A DNA stretch of 64,000 bases from Druceiella hillmani (GCA_039881145.1 JAYKKI010000037.1:20805001-20869000); one strand, 5' to 3'. Shown: positions 48,901 through 62,280, counted from the first letter of the stretch. Notes: a model not told the origin generated them from the letters alone. A program made the numbers and translations.

Positions 48901-50590
48901 AGTTTGATATTAACTTTTATGTATTTTCATTAAAAATAATACTAATAACTTTCCATTTTAAGATGCACACAAAACTTTCATTTAGGAAAAATCTGTATTT
49001 AAACTCTGTGTTCACAGTGCTTAGTTGCTTATCTAAAATTTTCATTTAAAACATTAAAAGTAAATTTGTGGAAATTTGATAATTTATTATAAAAGGTAAC
49101 TAATAACGGACTATAAAATTTCTTAATTTACAAATTAATTTTATCGATATAATTAAAATATTTTTTATTCCTATTATTGAAAGTAACACTGCTTTGAATA
49201 GTATTGAAGATATAATTTATTGTAAACTTGTCACAGAGATCGCCTATCGTTCTTAACCGGGTAGGCTTCGACGAAAATGCCGGCATAAACCTGATGGGTC
49301 TCAACTGCATGTGTCGTATTACTTATTTTTTGACGCAGTCGTATTTTTTATTTTTTTATTATTTTTTACTAAGTTTTATCTCTTTAGCTTCTATCTGTGA
49401 CCATTAATTTTCATATATACATACAAATATTACGCTTAATATTGTCACACAAACATAAATAGATGAACAATTTGTAATTACGGGCTTCTCCCTAAAGAGA
49501 AATTGTTCAGTCAAACCTAACTTAATTGAAGCGAATGTAATATTTGGAAAAATATGAAATTATTACTTGTTTATTAATAATTAAAAAAAAATGTCCAAAA
49601 ATTCGTTAAAATCAACAAGTTTGACATAAACTATTATACAAATTCGAACATACAATCGGAAAACATTACCTCCGTAATAAAAATATCGTCGTCGATCGTA
49701 TAAAAAGATAAAATTTTTAATAAAATCTCCAATATTGGTCGATATATTGTATTGGTGATGATGTTATTTAAAATTTAACCAACTCTAGAAGTTACAAACA
49801 AGTGAAAGTTATCATTGCGTGACGAAAATTATCAAGTAAGCTAAACATTTATTGATAAAACTTAATCCATTTAGCATTTTGTTTCTTAAAAGCCTCGACA
49901 AATCGTGTATAATTTACATAATGATCGCCGTTTGAAGTTTAATCAATAACGCTTAAGATCCTAGAGCTTTCCGTTTATTACAAGAGCTTTTAATTTAAGT
50001 GAACATTTATTCCGCTTCATTTCACGAATTGCCTTCGTTTTTCTTTTTAGTTAGTTCAGATCCATATTTTCACACTTTTTATTCCGCACATAGTAACATA
50101 TAATTATTTTGCCGGTAACCTTTGGAAAAACTATATTTTTCTAAGTAGTCTTTTAGTGGAAATAAGGCTTATTTTAACACAAATATTAAATTAAATCTAT
50201 AGTTCAACAGCAATTCCCTCATACATTAAGCTTATCTATGTATGTACATGTAACAAAATAAAATAATTGAATAACTATGTATATATTATAATGATTACGA
50301 AAGGTAGTATATACGTACAAGTAATACATGCAAAAATTATGGGTGTATTTTCGTAACTAACGAAGCGCGCCTTGTGTATTGTATCGGGAATAGTGAGGAT
50401 TAAATATGGCGATCTGTCCTGAAGAAATCGGAAAATATCGATCTTTAATTGTTTTCATTCATTTGCTATTTTGATGTGGATTTTACTAGTCGAATGATTA
50501 ATAAAAATTAACATGTGAAAAAATATGTTTTTATCGAAAAACATATCTATTGATATATATCCCAATATTTAAAGCTAAGTAACTTGTACG
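45910..50590. other. AT-rich DNA, no supportable gene
   Basis: Minus frames at 47,624-47,869 and 47,949-48,233 (the second starting MPLLNPSLQVTIFF, with YALGNIIPSIAYCVSSFCS) have more protein-like composition than most, but no splice context or family. CATGCATAGCCTGA-type sequence occurs at both 46,250 and 48,137. A GC-richer patch at 49,240-49,310 reads VETHQVYAGIFVEAYPVK on the minus strand and is unexplained. Confidence 0.35.
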
Positions 50591-50594
50591 GTTA

Positions 50595-51835
50595 TTGATT
50601 AAACGATCGAGATAGTGAAAGCCATGGGGGAAGTCGGAGTAAACATACTGCACACCATCTGCTGTCGTATATGGGTCACTGGAGTTTGGCCGAGCGATTG
50701 GTCACACTCCATATTCATACCGTTACACAAAAAAGGATCGACTAAAAAGTGCAGTAACACAGACTCATTTCCCAAATATCCCACGCCAATAAAATAATGC
50801 TGCATATTGTTAACACAAGGCTTCAGAGTTTTTTGTCCCGAGAAATCGCCTCCGAACAAGCTGGTTTTGTAAATGGTTGAGGTACAAGAGAACAGCTGCT
50901 GATATTGCGACAAATTGTAGAGAAGGCTAGAGAGTTTAACATTACCCTCTATATATGCTTCGTCGATTTCAGAAAAGCCTTCGATACCGTGAAGTGGTGG
51001 AAACTATGGCTGGTCCTGACGGAAATGGGTGTACCGCATCATCTTGTACCACTCATTAGGCGTCTATGCGAAGATGGCACAGCCGAGGTCCGAGTAGACG
51101 CTATTGACTCCGAACTCTTCAAAACGCAATCAGGTGTTAGTCAGGGCTATATATTATCTCCTCTTCTCTTTAACATATACACAGAATACATAATGCGTAT
51201 AGTTCTTGAAGATTGGAATAAGGGAATATTAGTGGGGGGTCGAAAGATATCAAACTTGAGATACGCAGATGACACCACTCTCCTAGCGTCAACAAAAGAT
51301 GAAATCGAGTCTCTCCTAGAACAACTGGAGACCAAAGCACTGGAGTTTGGGCTTACAATCAATCGCGATAAGACTAATATGATGATTGTAGATCGTGCTA
51401 ACAATAACCAACCAAACATCCAAAATATAGCAGGATGCCAGGTAGTGAAGAGCTACGTATATCTGGGCTCCACTATCGCTAACGATGGAGGTTGCGAGGA
51501 TGAGTTTCAAAGACGTTGCGCCGTGACGAGATCATCAGTGGAAAAACTCACAAAGATCTGGAAAGACCGCAGAATAACCAGAAACACAAAGGTTCGATTT
51601 ATGAAATGCCTGGTCTTTCCGATTTTTCTATATGAAGCTGAGACGTGGACGCTGAGGATGCAAGACCGCCACAAAATTGACGAGCTGGAAATGTGGTGCT
51701 GGATGAACTTGTACGGGTCCTAAAACTAGCTCACCGTTCCGAAAATCTTTCAAATCGATCTAAACAACCCCAAGAGATCTATCTGCCAATTAATCGATCT
51801 CAAAAAGCCACCCCCTTTTCGACATCTGGAGATGG
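50595..51835 (+). pseudogene. Truncated LINE (RTE/BovB-like non-LTR) reverse transcriptase
   Basis: The 5' part (50,606-50,790) reads KAMGEVGVNILHTICCRIW, then WPSDWSHSIFIPLHKKGS. After frameshifts a 272-codon open stretch (50,905-51,723) carries CFVDFRKAFDTVKW (RT motif A), SGVSQGYILSPLLFNIYTEY (motif B), LRYADDTTLLAS (catalytic YADD at 51,262-51,273), GLTINRDKTNMMIVDR and YVYLGSTIANDGG. It ends with FPIFLYEAETWTLRMQDRH and IDELEMWCW. The element copies RNA into DNA at a nicked target. The N-terminal endonuclease and the 3' end are missing, and the junction near 50,797-50,905 is out of frame, so the copy is dead. The FELWCW-type end and SPLLFN-Y-EYIMR spacing match RTE/BovB-like families from memory. 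Confidence 0.9.
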
Positions 51836-51839
51836 TTAC

Positions 51840-52378
51840 AGGTAATACACACAATGTATTGGACGAACTTGGTATCCAAACCCATTGCTGGGTTAAACTA
51901 TTATCAAGTGCAATCTGTCCGCAGTATGTGACTTTTATGGCTTGGATTAATCAAGTATTTGATAATAAAAGAATAGGCACGATACTTGAAAGTAATGTAA
52001 GATTACTGATTTATGGTACATTTACTGATTTATTTACATTTATAACCTATAAAAACATTTATAATACAAGTAACTATAACAAGAAAAGACGATAAACTAT
52101 ATTCTGAAGACAGTTAAAATATTGATATATTTGAAAATAATATTTCGTAAGTAAAAACTGATATAATAAAATAACATTTGTTAGCTTACTTCTTTTTGCT
52201 TATATACCCTAATACAGTAACATAATCATTATATTTAGATACCCATATATTTTTGTGGCTATAAGAGGTTTATTTACATATAAATACCCATTTACTCGTT
52301 AATTGTACTTTAATAATAAAATATTTTAGGATATTTATTTTCGTGCACCATAAATAAATTAAACCCTTGAGTTATTAT
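51840..52378. other. Spacer between LINE and mariner remnants
   Basis: AT-rich. A short open frame at 51,832-52,095 starts MVTGNTHNVLDELGIQT and may be the last LINE codons in a shifted frame; beyond that nothing is seen. Confidence 0.35.
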
Positions 52379-52460
52379 ATTGGATTGGCTAACAATTTTT
52401 TAACCCCAAGGTGCTGTCAACAATTTTAATTAAAAACAATTATGTGTTACACTATTTAAT

Positions 52461-53312
52461 TTAATATGCACCATTATCATCTACTACTTTTCGCCATTTA
52501 GTTGACAGTGACAATATACCTTTCTTGTAAAATTCCGGTGACTGATACAAAAATATTTGGAAAATGTCTGATTTTGTTTGATGTAAATGATTGTTTAGAC
52601 CCTGAATAAATGGTAATCAGTGGGCCCAATATCCAGCGAATGTGTTAGATGAGTGAGTGGAACCCTGCCGAGCTCCTCTAATTTATCATGAGTACGTTTT
52701 CAAATGTGGTATTATCGTGTAGAAAATAACAGTACTCCATTTGTTAGCTAATCGGTCCAAATATTCACAGTAAATATCTGTGTTAGTTGTAGATCCCTCT
52801 GGAAGCAACTCTTAATGATAAATGCCCTTGACATTCCACCAGCAGCTCAGCATCACCTTTTTGGCACTCATTTCACATTTGGTGTTCAACTCCTTTTTTT
52901 CCAACATTGACGTTTGCGTGTATGGTTAACATATGTAACCCACTTCTCATAGAATAGTTGTTGACAAGTATCAACTCTGCACTGAAAGTGATACCAAGAC
53001 CACTTATGGGATATCCGAACACCACATTTTGAAACTTTTCCCAATTCGTGTAAATTCTTATGCTGCCATATTGCAGTGTAACTCATCTGCCAATCGTTGA
53101 ACGTCCAATTCAACATGATGCTCGGTACGGGGTTCGTCCTCAAGATCGTAGTCATCATTCCTAAACTTTCAGAATCAAATCTTTGCCGTCACGTGAGACG
53201 CCGTCGACTCGCCCATCGCATGACATACATTATTTGTGGCAGTCTTTACATGGTGACTCAGACAAAATTTGTAAAATCATAGAATCCGTATATGATATCG
53301 ATTTAAATCCAT
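52461..53312 (-). pseudogene. Mariner-family transposase, decayed
   Basis: Read on the minus strand from ATG at 53,312 (MDLNRYHIRIL) to a stop at 52,461. Recognisable parts are TATNNVCHAMG (N-terminal helix-turn-helix region), EKWVTYVNHTRKRQCWKK (after catalytic Asp 1, here FYEKW instead of GDEKW), KVMLSCWWNVKGIYH, ELLPEGSTTNTDIYCEYLDR, GPTDYHLFR (third Asp retained) and EFYKKGILSLSTKWRKVVDD. The second Asp region is scrambled. There are several stops and frameshifts, and ~284 codons against ~345 normally. The enzyme would cut and paste DNA at TA sites; this copy cannot. A TATTGGATTGGCTAACAA sequence at 52,379-52,396 may be the terminal repeat; no clear partner was found. Confidence 0.85.
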
Positions 53313-53589
53313 TGTATTTTATGTAATTCACTTAAAGTTTCGGTGCTGACTGTTTTCAACTGACTGCAATTTGGCCTATTTATACCTTATAAGTATGTTA
53401 GGCCTATTTATACCTGTATTTTGCGTAAAACCTTCTGGAAGTTTCGATATCTGAATCTTTCGAAGTTGGCGCAGTAAACTTAATGGTAAACTTAATATTC
53501 AAACGATTGAACAATTAAATAAACTAGTAAAACGTAATCATCCCGTCATTCTGTCGTAGACGCGATGAAGAAATCCTGCGATATGTTTA

Positions 53590-54520
53590 AGACACGCTGA
53601 GAGTTCATCACTTGAAAGAGTAAAAATCTCAGCAGAGAAGAAGTGGCTAAATTTTTTGGTCTACTCATAAGTGTCTTAACATAAAATTGTCTGCTGGATA
53701 AACCAGACAGAATATTTAACATGGATTATTATTAACCGGTGTTGAACTCAATAATAAACCTGGCAAATACTGGCCAAGAAGGGTGCAAGAGTAGTGAAAT
53801 CACTTACTTCCGGTGAAAAGAGAGAAAAAATTGCTATTGTTGCTACTTGTAATCCTATCGGCTATTTTCTCCCACCAGTTCTCGTTATAAAGGATGTGAA
53901 TAAAAACCAGAGTTCAAAGACGGACTTCCTTCTGATTCCAAAGTTTATATGCTAAAAAAATCGGCGTATATTTCCTCATACCTTTTTTACAATTGAGTAA
54001 CTGAAAATTTCATCTCCCATAAGCCGCAAGGAAAGGAGTCGCTTATTTCAGACGGTCACTCCTCTATTCCACCCAGTATGCTGGAATATTGCTGTCTGCC
54101 TAGTTACACCACTTCTGCTTTGCAACTATTAGATAGATCAGCATTCGGGCCGTTCAAAAAACTTTAAAATACAGAGACAAGCCAAATCCTATCACCGACA
54201 AAACGGAACTGGTACAATTCAGGTCAGCTAACAACCAAGGCGTAGATGCGTGCAGCTACTCCCCTCAATGCAATGAGTAGCATTCGCCAAAGCGGGATCT
54301 ACCCAGTTAATTCAAATGGTCTATCCGACGTCGAATTTACTATAACAGATATTGCATTGCACAAGAACGTGAGTCCGATCCTCCAGGCGATCAAATAGCA
54401 GGAGATTTCTGTTAGGTAAACACGTCTAAGAATTTGAGTCTGATCAACGTCTTGCACTAAATGAGCTGGACAAAATGCCTCATTTAGGCGTTGCTGATAA
54501 AGACGAACCATGAACAGAGA
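53590..54520 (+). pseudogene. Tigger/pogo-like (DDE superfamily) transposase, decayed
   Basis: Blocks in order: EEVAKFFGLLISVLTKN (53,636), DKPDRIFNMDYY (53,700), LAKKGARVVKSLTSGEKREK (53,772), IAIVATCNPIGYFLPPVLV (53,830), KSAYIS-like sequence (53,960), SLISDGHSSIPPSML (54,035; catalytic DGHSS retained), SYTTSALQLLDRSAFGPFKK (54,102) and GIYPVNSNGLSDVEFTITDI (54,296). The layout AKKG--VVKSLTSGEK ... GHSS ... LQ-LDRS-FGPFK is typical of DDE_1 transposases of the Tigger/jerky type. Several frameshifts and stops break it. No N-terminal CENP-B-like domain or inverted ends were identified. Confidence 0.82.
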
Positions 54521-54529
54521 ATATCAGCG

Positions 54530-57500
54530 TACACAGACACCAAACGACACCTAGACCACATTCGAGCCTTTGTCTTGACCTTTCTCAAGACTGTTTAGCC
54601 CAAATAGATATTAACATTGTAAATTACACTCATGATGGTACACAATATCATCCTGGGATTAATTTAAACACGATTTTGAAATTAAATACAAATTTTAATG
54701 GTATATCTACTCCATATATTCTATTCCAAAACATTTTTTATTCTAAATATTTCTATTTAAAAAAAACACAATTACTATTTCACGAATAATAAAGTTTATT
54801 TCAAAAGATTGACTCTAAATATCAAACCAATCATTGTCAGGGGTACTTAAATTATTCAGTTCATTTATTTTCCCGGTGGGATGTGTTGTTACTGGGAAAA
54901 GGTTGAATATTTCCGTTCGGAGGTTCTCATGGCCGATTGGTATTAAATGACCTTTCTGAAATTTTGCAAATAATAACTACGCATTTCATAGTTTAGTTAT
55001 TAAATAAAATAAAAAGACAAGAGATGAATGGGTTTAAGGTTTATCCTATTCAAATACGCTTGTTAGGTTAACTTTTATAGGTTTATCTCATAAATATAAA
55101 AAAATCTCCTTTGAAGCTATGTTTCAAAATATTATAAATCTGACATTTTGGGTAACCCCCCCCCCCTTATATTTGTCTAATATTTGCATTGAAAACAAGT
55201 CCTCAACCAAAATAAATTACTCTCGCATTATGAAATACCGTAAATTTTCCATTAATTTTTATAAGAACGTCTTTGTCGATTCAATGTAGCTAAGTGACTT
55301 TATCTGGTGTTATTTTACAACTATCTTATTTTAATATATAATAATGTAATAGTTTATTAATCTTCCGGTACTACAAAAATACATCTTTTTTTAAAAATTC
55401 TTGAAAAGCATTGAAGTTGATTATTTAAATGCTTAGTAATCAAAATCTGTACGTGATTTAAATAGAAAAGGTTATATTCAAAACGTGAATATGCTTCACA
55501 AAGGTAATATCATAAATTACGAATGTAAATAATATTTGTTCAAAAATAAATTCAAATAAAATCAACTAATAAGTCAAAAGTATGGCTGGGTGAAATTGTT
55601 GGAGATTAAACCATGGATTTTAAGAGATTCAAGTAATCATTAGTAAAAAAATAGTAAACAAATCCATCAATTAAAATGTCTTAGAAATGTTAATAAATAT
55701 CTTTTAATTACTCATTCAGTAAACTAGACAAACTTATGGCCATTATTTATTTAATATGAGGGTAATTAATCTATAAAATATAACAAAAAAGGTGAAGCAC
55801 TGCCATTAGAAACATTATTCAATATTTAAACGTGATTGAATCGACATCGTATCTTTTTGAGAGAAATTATATCTTTTAATTCGGAAAAAGGCTACCAATT
55901 GAGGAAATTGTTACAATTAATTCGGCAACTTTACTCTATTATATCTATGGAGACTATTATATCTATGGAGAATTCACCCTAAAGAAACAAAAAACTAATG
56001 TAAAAAATCTTTCTTGAAAATGTTTACCTTGTTTATTTTGGGACTATTGCATATAGGACAATTCGTGAATTTTGCATTCATAAATTTTCTTGCATTGCAA
56101 GGAATATATATTTGTGGTCTAAGGGAGACACTACTGACCCAAGGAGAGGATTTTGAATATCTTGACTAAAAGAAATGCATCAATCTTAAGAAAAAAAATT
56201 ACCTAGATTCAGATATTTGAAGATTAATTTAAAATAGTGATTTCGAAGCCAGGACCAACGTTGGAAAGAAGGAAGTTTGGTATTTATTTTAAAAATGTAG
56301 ATAAAATATTTTTTATTAATACGAAAATCATCGGAACTTTAAAGCCAATTAGCAGAAAATATGCTGGAAAATTTTATATTTTCCAGTTTGAAAGTTCACT
56401 TTCTGAAGTAACATTTATTTTAAACAAGTTTGAAGAAACTTTGAAGTAACATTGATTTTCGACAAATATAAAGTAAAGAACAGGGAAAGAGATTTCATCA
56501 AGATATAAAATAATGGTACAAAAATATGATTGCGAGCTTTTGCACAATGTTAAAGCGGGAAGAAACAACTAGAGAAAATAAGGAAAAATTTTTAAATGCC
56601 CTTGAAAGTAATTAGAAAGAAATAGAATACGGACTTGCAAAATATTTGATTTGTAAATTAGAGCTACGGCAATATTGTAAAAACCTATTTGTATAAATAA
56701 GTTAGACTTTTTTCTAATTTTAATTGTTACAGTCATCATTAAATTGTTTCAATACTGTGTATCAAAAACTTTGCATGGTAAAATAAATTTAATACCATAC
56801 AAGAATTTTGCACCGAAAAATTCCCTATAAGAGATTCTTTTTAAGCAAACCAATTTTAAAATAGCCAATTCTACAAACCTATGAATTACTATCGATAAAA
56901 GCTAGCGCCATTCCGTTAACAAGATTTGTTTTGCTCCGAATCACAGGATGTAAACATTACTGTGTTAACTCACAAACTACACATTGCGGTCAATTTACGT
57001 AAAACACAGAGTTAATATCGCGCAGACTAAGTATAGCTAAGAGCAAATTAGACGCTCGACGGCAAAGGCTTCTTAGGTTGAGTTGTATTATGTTCAAAGT
57101 GGTCCCTTGAGTAAGAGGTGGCTCTCTTGTGTAAAGAGAAGGGAGATATTAAAAAGCTTCATATCGTAACTCTACTTATTGTATTTTAGATGATGAATAA
57201 AAATACTTTACTAATTAATACGGTAATAATTAACTAACACTTCGAGTGTATCTATTAAACCTTTATATACGGTCTTTTTAATGTACTTAAATTTTCATGA
57301 TGAATTGAGGGTCAATCGAGTGGAAACAAGAATAATTTGCCAAAAAAATTAAGCACAGTGAAAAGTGCACTTTTTAGTCTAACTATAATGTAATAAACAA
57401 TAGGTTTTTGATTAAATTTTTTATTCGCTTGGCAATATTTATTCAAAGCGTAAGAACTACCCTTATTCCATACTGATATAAAGACATTTATTATGAAAAA

Positions 57501-59830
57501 GAGACAAAATTATTATGGATATCGGAAGCTTTTTTAAATTTTCAAACTATGCTAATCGAATTTATAATTACACATTAATTTTTGTATCAGTACGATTTAC
57601 ATAAAAAATCTAAATATATGATCTAAATTATTGAAATAAAACTTGTTCGAAATATTTATGGGCATCCTTGAATTGGATATTTATAACTTTCTAAACCATT
57701 TATTTATTAGGCCATATATTTAAAATCATAATTGTGAAGTTTGAGTGAGAAGCATCTACCTAATGTATATTCATAGGAGAACGAGGGAAAAGAGAGACAA
57801 ATATTACTTTGGAGCATACGTGTATTTAAACATTTTCACCACGTGCTAACTGTGAGAATAAAATTGACGTCTATTGAAACACGCTTTGAAAATATATAAA
57901 CATGTGGCAAGCTTTGAAATAAGTAAACATGTGGTACTCATATGAATAGTTTCACGTTACCTAAATGTGTTATTAAAAATTATATTTACCTTTTGTTTTA
58001 GAAATAAAAATGATATATTTGTCGTCTTTAAGAAATTATAATGGCTTATTTTAAAGTATGAAAAATAGTTTATATTTGATTTTCATATATTATTAATCCA
58101 ATAAAAAAGAGTTATATAAATAAACAGAATGCCACTAAAAAAACCGATGTCGCAAAAATATTTTCTATGACTACATCATTTTCATGGACAAAAGAATAAA
58201 ACTTGAAAAATTATTAAATGATTGCAAAGCAAGGTCGGGTTTCGTCAAAATTTGAGTAAAATTATATTATGAATTATTATTAATATTATTATTATAAATC
58301 ATGAATTATTATTGTAAATCAAGTACTATTTTAAAGAATAAATATTTTATGACTAAAGAATCAGGTTTTCTTCTTAACTGTGAATCTTCGCCACTCGCTA
58401 GAGTAAAATAAATTATTAGTTAAATATCCATATGGCTTTCAAATTATAATAATTTTAAGCCTGATGTTGGTTTTAACTAGATCAAGTTTTAAGTGATGGA
58501 AACTATAATTGTAATTCAAACTCAAATTATATTAAATATTATTAAATCTGTTTACGATATTAATACTAAAGTTTGTAAAAATTAAGGCTGAGCTGAATAA
58601 AGGAAAATAAGATAACGTGAATATGTGATAATTAACATTGTTGGGGTTTGAAATTAGTTTATAAATATTTTAGCTGAATTTAGCTGTTTTACCCTATTTT
58701 TAAAAATATTTAATGAATTATTTGTGCATCCAAATAACATAGGGAAATTAAACAATTTTGTTCAATTCCTAATTGAATTTGTATATATGTTTAAAATTTA
58801 CATACGTTAAAATTTTAATATTACATACCAGAGGTCTCTATAATTGCTTGCAATAGCCACAATGTTAGAATTTGCTTACGCTTACATAATTTGGACAATG
58901 AAATTTCATAAGTAACTTATAATAAAATATAAAATTATAATAAGATCTTTTCGCACCAAGTCAGTAAAAAATATTGATTATGCTATAATAATTTTGGATG
59001 TATAGAAAAAAATTTCAGTCATAAAAAATCAAAGTATTTTTATCATAGTTATGTATTTAGGAGTGTAAAGAATAAAGGATAATAATAGCAAAAAACTCTC
59101 CTATTTCTCTAAAAAAAACTTTTACGCAATACTATTTTTCATAAAATATTATTTTCCTTTGTTTTTAATTTAAGTTTTTGAGTTAAAAATTTTACTAATA
59201 ACATATAATATCACTCGATCCATTATAATAAAAACATATGGTAACGTTGAAGTGAAAAGTTTCTTTGGAATTAACTGTTCTGTTTATTCATGAATGGAAA
59301 TACATCAAAATTATCGTTTTTTATATAAACTAAGATAAAACGACGAGCCCAACAAGTATGCAATACTTTTGCATAATTGTTGGGCACGTCGTTTTCGTCG
59401 TTGTCATTCCAAGAAAAGTAAACAAAATAATTAAATTAAAGCGATGCAACGTTCGTTTCACATGATATCTAACGTGAGCATTTTCCATGCAATCACAAAA
59501 ATATTGTGTGACATTAGATACATTGAATGTACTGATATATTTAAACCGGGAAAATGCAGTAATTATACCACAGGATCCTGTTTTACAGATTGACATTAGT
59601 AAAGTATAGTATTATAAGTCAAAGTCTATAGAAAAGTATAAAAAATAAATGTAAATAAATATTCATTCATGTTAAATAAGTTGTTCTATTCAACATTAAA
59701 ACTCCACAAAGACTTTGAAAAATATTATAGATTTTATTTAAAGTTGTCAAATATATTACAAACTGCGGAGGGAAACTTTGGTTAAACTAAAAACTATATT
59801 CAATACAATATTTTAAATTTCGGAAATTGT
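54530..59830. other. AT-rich DNA, no gene seen
   Basis: No supportable gene. An 11-base C run at 55,156-55,166 is notable in this composition. A 16-bp direct repeat (ATTATATCTATGGAGA) lies at ~55,938 and 55,956. Short frames at 56,237-56,568 are unremarkable. Confidence 0.45.
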
Positions 59831-59835
59831 ATTGA

Positions 59836-60074
59836 TCAAAAGAGCTGAAAATTATTTTCTGTTTTAAGAATTTGGTCACAGAGTTCAGTATCAACAAGAG
59901 AATATTGAATTGAAAAATTACCAAGACGCCAAATTGAAATATAAATAGAGTTCATTTTTGAATAGAGTCCCTTTCCAGGTTTGTATCTGCGATTAATATT
60001 TCCATATAAAATAAGTTTCATACCCGATCCATTACCAGTTCTTACCTCCATGCTTGTAATGATGCCCTGATACA
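59836..60074 (-). CDS. Candidate terminal exon, secreted-protein-like
   Basis: Starts after a good acceptor (TTAATTTCATATATTTCAG) and stays open for ~79 codons to a TGA at 59,836. It reads YQGIITSMEVRTGNGSGMK, then LILYGNINRRYKPGKGL, SIYISIWRLGNFSIQY and VDTELCDQILK. The composition (Gly, Trp, Arg, Cys present; alternating beta-like pattern) is protein-like. An AATAAA lies ~97 bases past the stop. Further along the minus strand (59,450-59,580), frames shifted by one read LWYNYCIFP then FPGLNISVHSMYLMSHNI, which might be a decayed next exon. The pattern faintly recalls insect secreted DUF1091-type proteins, but I would not assign it. Confidence 0.33.
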
Positions 60075-61004
60075 CTGAAATATATGAAATTAATTCGTTT
60101 CAGTTTTATTTAAACAATTGTCTTTAAACCCTTTTAAACCACATAAGAAACACATATTTGTTAATGAGAATTCACACAAACACTAATTGTTTACATGTCT
60201 TTGCCACTGAAAGAAAATGTATTTAGAGTTATATGGACATTTCATTAATTATCAAGTAACAAATAGCTTCGGGAAATAATATTATTAGAAAATTTTTCTC
60301 CTAATTCTTTTTATAGGAGTATATTTTTCTATAATATTATTTACTCATAACAGTTACTATTTTTCGATATTAATTTAATTAATTACTCTATGAAATCAGT
60401 TACTTTGAGTCATAGGGTTAAGCATGTTAAAAAAGTATAAGCGTTCCTAGTTTTTATAAGATTGTTCCCCAAGACTATAACAAAATTAAAAATATTATTT
60501 AAGTAGTCGTTAATAGTTTCAACCAAAACAATAAAGAAAAATTCTATCAAACTGAAAAATAGCAAATATCTTTTTTTTTCCAATCGTGTAATAATCATAT
60601 TATTAAACGATTACGACGATACTTTAGTAATCATATCGTTCGATGAAATGATCGTATTGTTCATACCGTGTAATAATTATATCGTTCATAATGGACCTTT
60701 TGGTATAATACCTTTGTTTAAACATATTTAATGATTAGTCTTCCTCCAAGCAGAAATTAAATTCCATCAAAAGTATTTATTAGTTTTATCAAATTTAAAG
60801 CTATATAATACTTTAACACCTTCATATTACTTTTATACTTCGCATTTTTTGTCTCAAAACTAATGGACTTATCTTTAAGTTCAGTAATATTTATTTTCAT
60901 TTGGTCTCCTTTATACAATGAATTTTAATTAACTTGTACTAAATTTCTGATGAATTAAGTAATAATACATATATTGGTGGAAATTTAGAAATTGATATTT
61001 AACA

Positions 61005-61225
61005 TATTGAATATATTTGGCGTTAATTTTGTAGAAATTCATTATTCACAATTAAATGAAACTACGTGATGTAGTATTATTTCTACTTTCTTTAATTTCT
61101 TAACCACGACCTAGGTTTGACCACCGACCACCTGAAGATATTGTAATACAACGAAACCTAGGTCGTGGTAAAGAAATTAAAGAAAGTAGAAATAATACTA
61201 CATCACGTAGTTACATTTAATTTTA
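61005..61225. mobile_element. Penelope-derived foldback insertion E
   Basis: About 221 bp, flanked by the 10-bp duplication ATATTTAACA (60,995-61,004 and 61,226-61,235). The long end (TTGAATATATTTGGCGTTAA) is on the left. The left arm's ribozyme lacks the stem II/core half; the right arm's is nearly complete. Confidence 0.88.
61128..61168 (+). ncRNA. Hammerhead ribozyme, one stem II mismatch
   Basis: CCAC/GTGG stem I extends by one more pair (ACCAC/GTGGT). Core CTGAAGA, GAAA and GTC are intact. Stem II reads ATTGT/ACAAC, so its basal pair is an A-C mismatch. Activity is probably reduced. Confidence 0.6.
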
Positions 61226-61239
61226 ATATTTAACACAAA

Positions 61240-62280
61240 TAAAATATCATAACTTACTTCCTTAGAAATGAAAAGCAGGCAAAAAATCAGTTAAGATTTC
61301 GTAATTTTTTTAAATTTTCTACTTGAAAAACAAACAAATATGTTCTTTTCTTGGAAATATTTGAAATTGACCTTTCAAAAAGTAAAAAATAAATAAAAAA
61401 ATTATTTAATTTGTAGAAAATTTAATCTCTGTTGTTTCATAAATACCTAAAAAAATGTAGACCAGAAAGAGGCAAGTTTGCTTCTTTTAATATAGATTTT
61501 ATTATTTAATATTGAGCAGAAGTTATTATTAATTATAATATAATAAAAACAATAAATTATAATATTAACGAAAAATTTTATAACGCTGGAGGGACAATAG
61601 CAAAAAAACAAAAACAAAACATTAAAATATTTGACATATAAATGAGAAGGAAAATCTAATATTTATTAGAATAACAGAAGGAAAAAAAAATGGTAATAAA
61701 AAATAGGAAAATATAATACAAGAAATATTTAATTATTTTTTAAAAATAGGAGGGATTGAATGTGCATCAAATTCAAGTAGATCATGTGCATCAATTCAAG
61801 TAGACTCCTGCAGTAAAAAAAAAAATAGAGATCATAGAAAACAAAAAATACTTGATGAGAAATTATATTACATTTGAAAAGACTTTCCCGTGGCAGTACT
61901 GAACAAGCGTAAAGGGGTGAATAGTGAATTAAAAGAAGAAAAACACGATAAAAATACAGTATAATTGAAGTACAACAAACTAATAATAGAAAAAGGAAAT
62001 AGTAAAAACGATAGGAAAAGACTTAGAGAAAGTAATAAAAGAGACCTCTCCAAATCTTCAGAAATAAGTATTATTGAGAGAAACAAACTAAATAATATTG
62101 TTGTTATTAGTTTTTTCATCCCAAATATGGAGAAATTAAAAAAATTCCAATAATGAAAACCCAATATGACTAACCTATAGACGCACTTCGAAACAAAATC
62201 AGAGTAACCCAACATTTCAATTAAATTTTCAAACAAAAGTCAATTCCAAGGCAATGAGTGAATTTAGATATTATAAATTT
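61240..62280. other. A-rich low-complexity DNA
   Basis: A-rich on the plus strand. The 122-residue minus frame at 61,868-62,236 is the Leu/Phe/Ser-rich shadow of it. GTGCATCAAATTCAAGTAGA is repeated imperfectly at ~61,761 and ~61,785. Confidence 0.45.

Noticed and set aside
51147..51510. Minus frames opposite the LINE reverse transcriptase
   Set aside because: Antisense shadows of a recognisable plus-strand RT domain.
55156..55166. Eleven-base C homopolymer
   Set aside because: Striking in this composition but no structure or gene depends on it; could be a sequencing or slippage effect.
61868..62236. 122-residue minus frame, Leu/Phe/Ser rich
   Set aside because: It is the complement of A-rich low-complexity DNA with no start, splice or family evidence.
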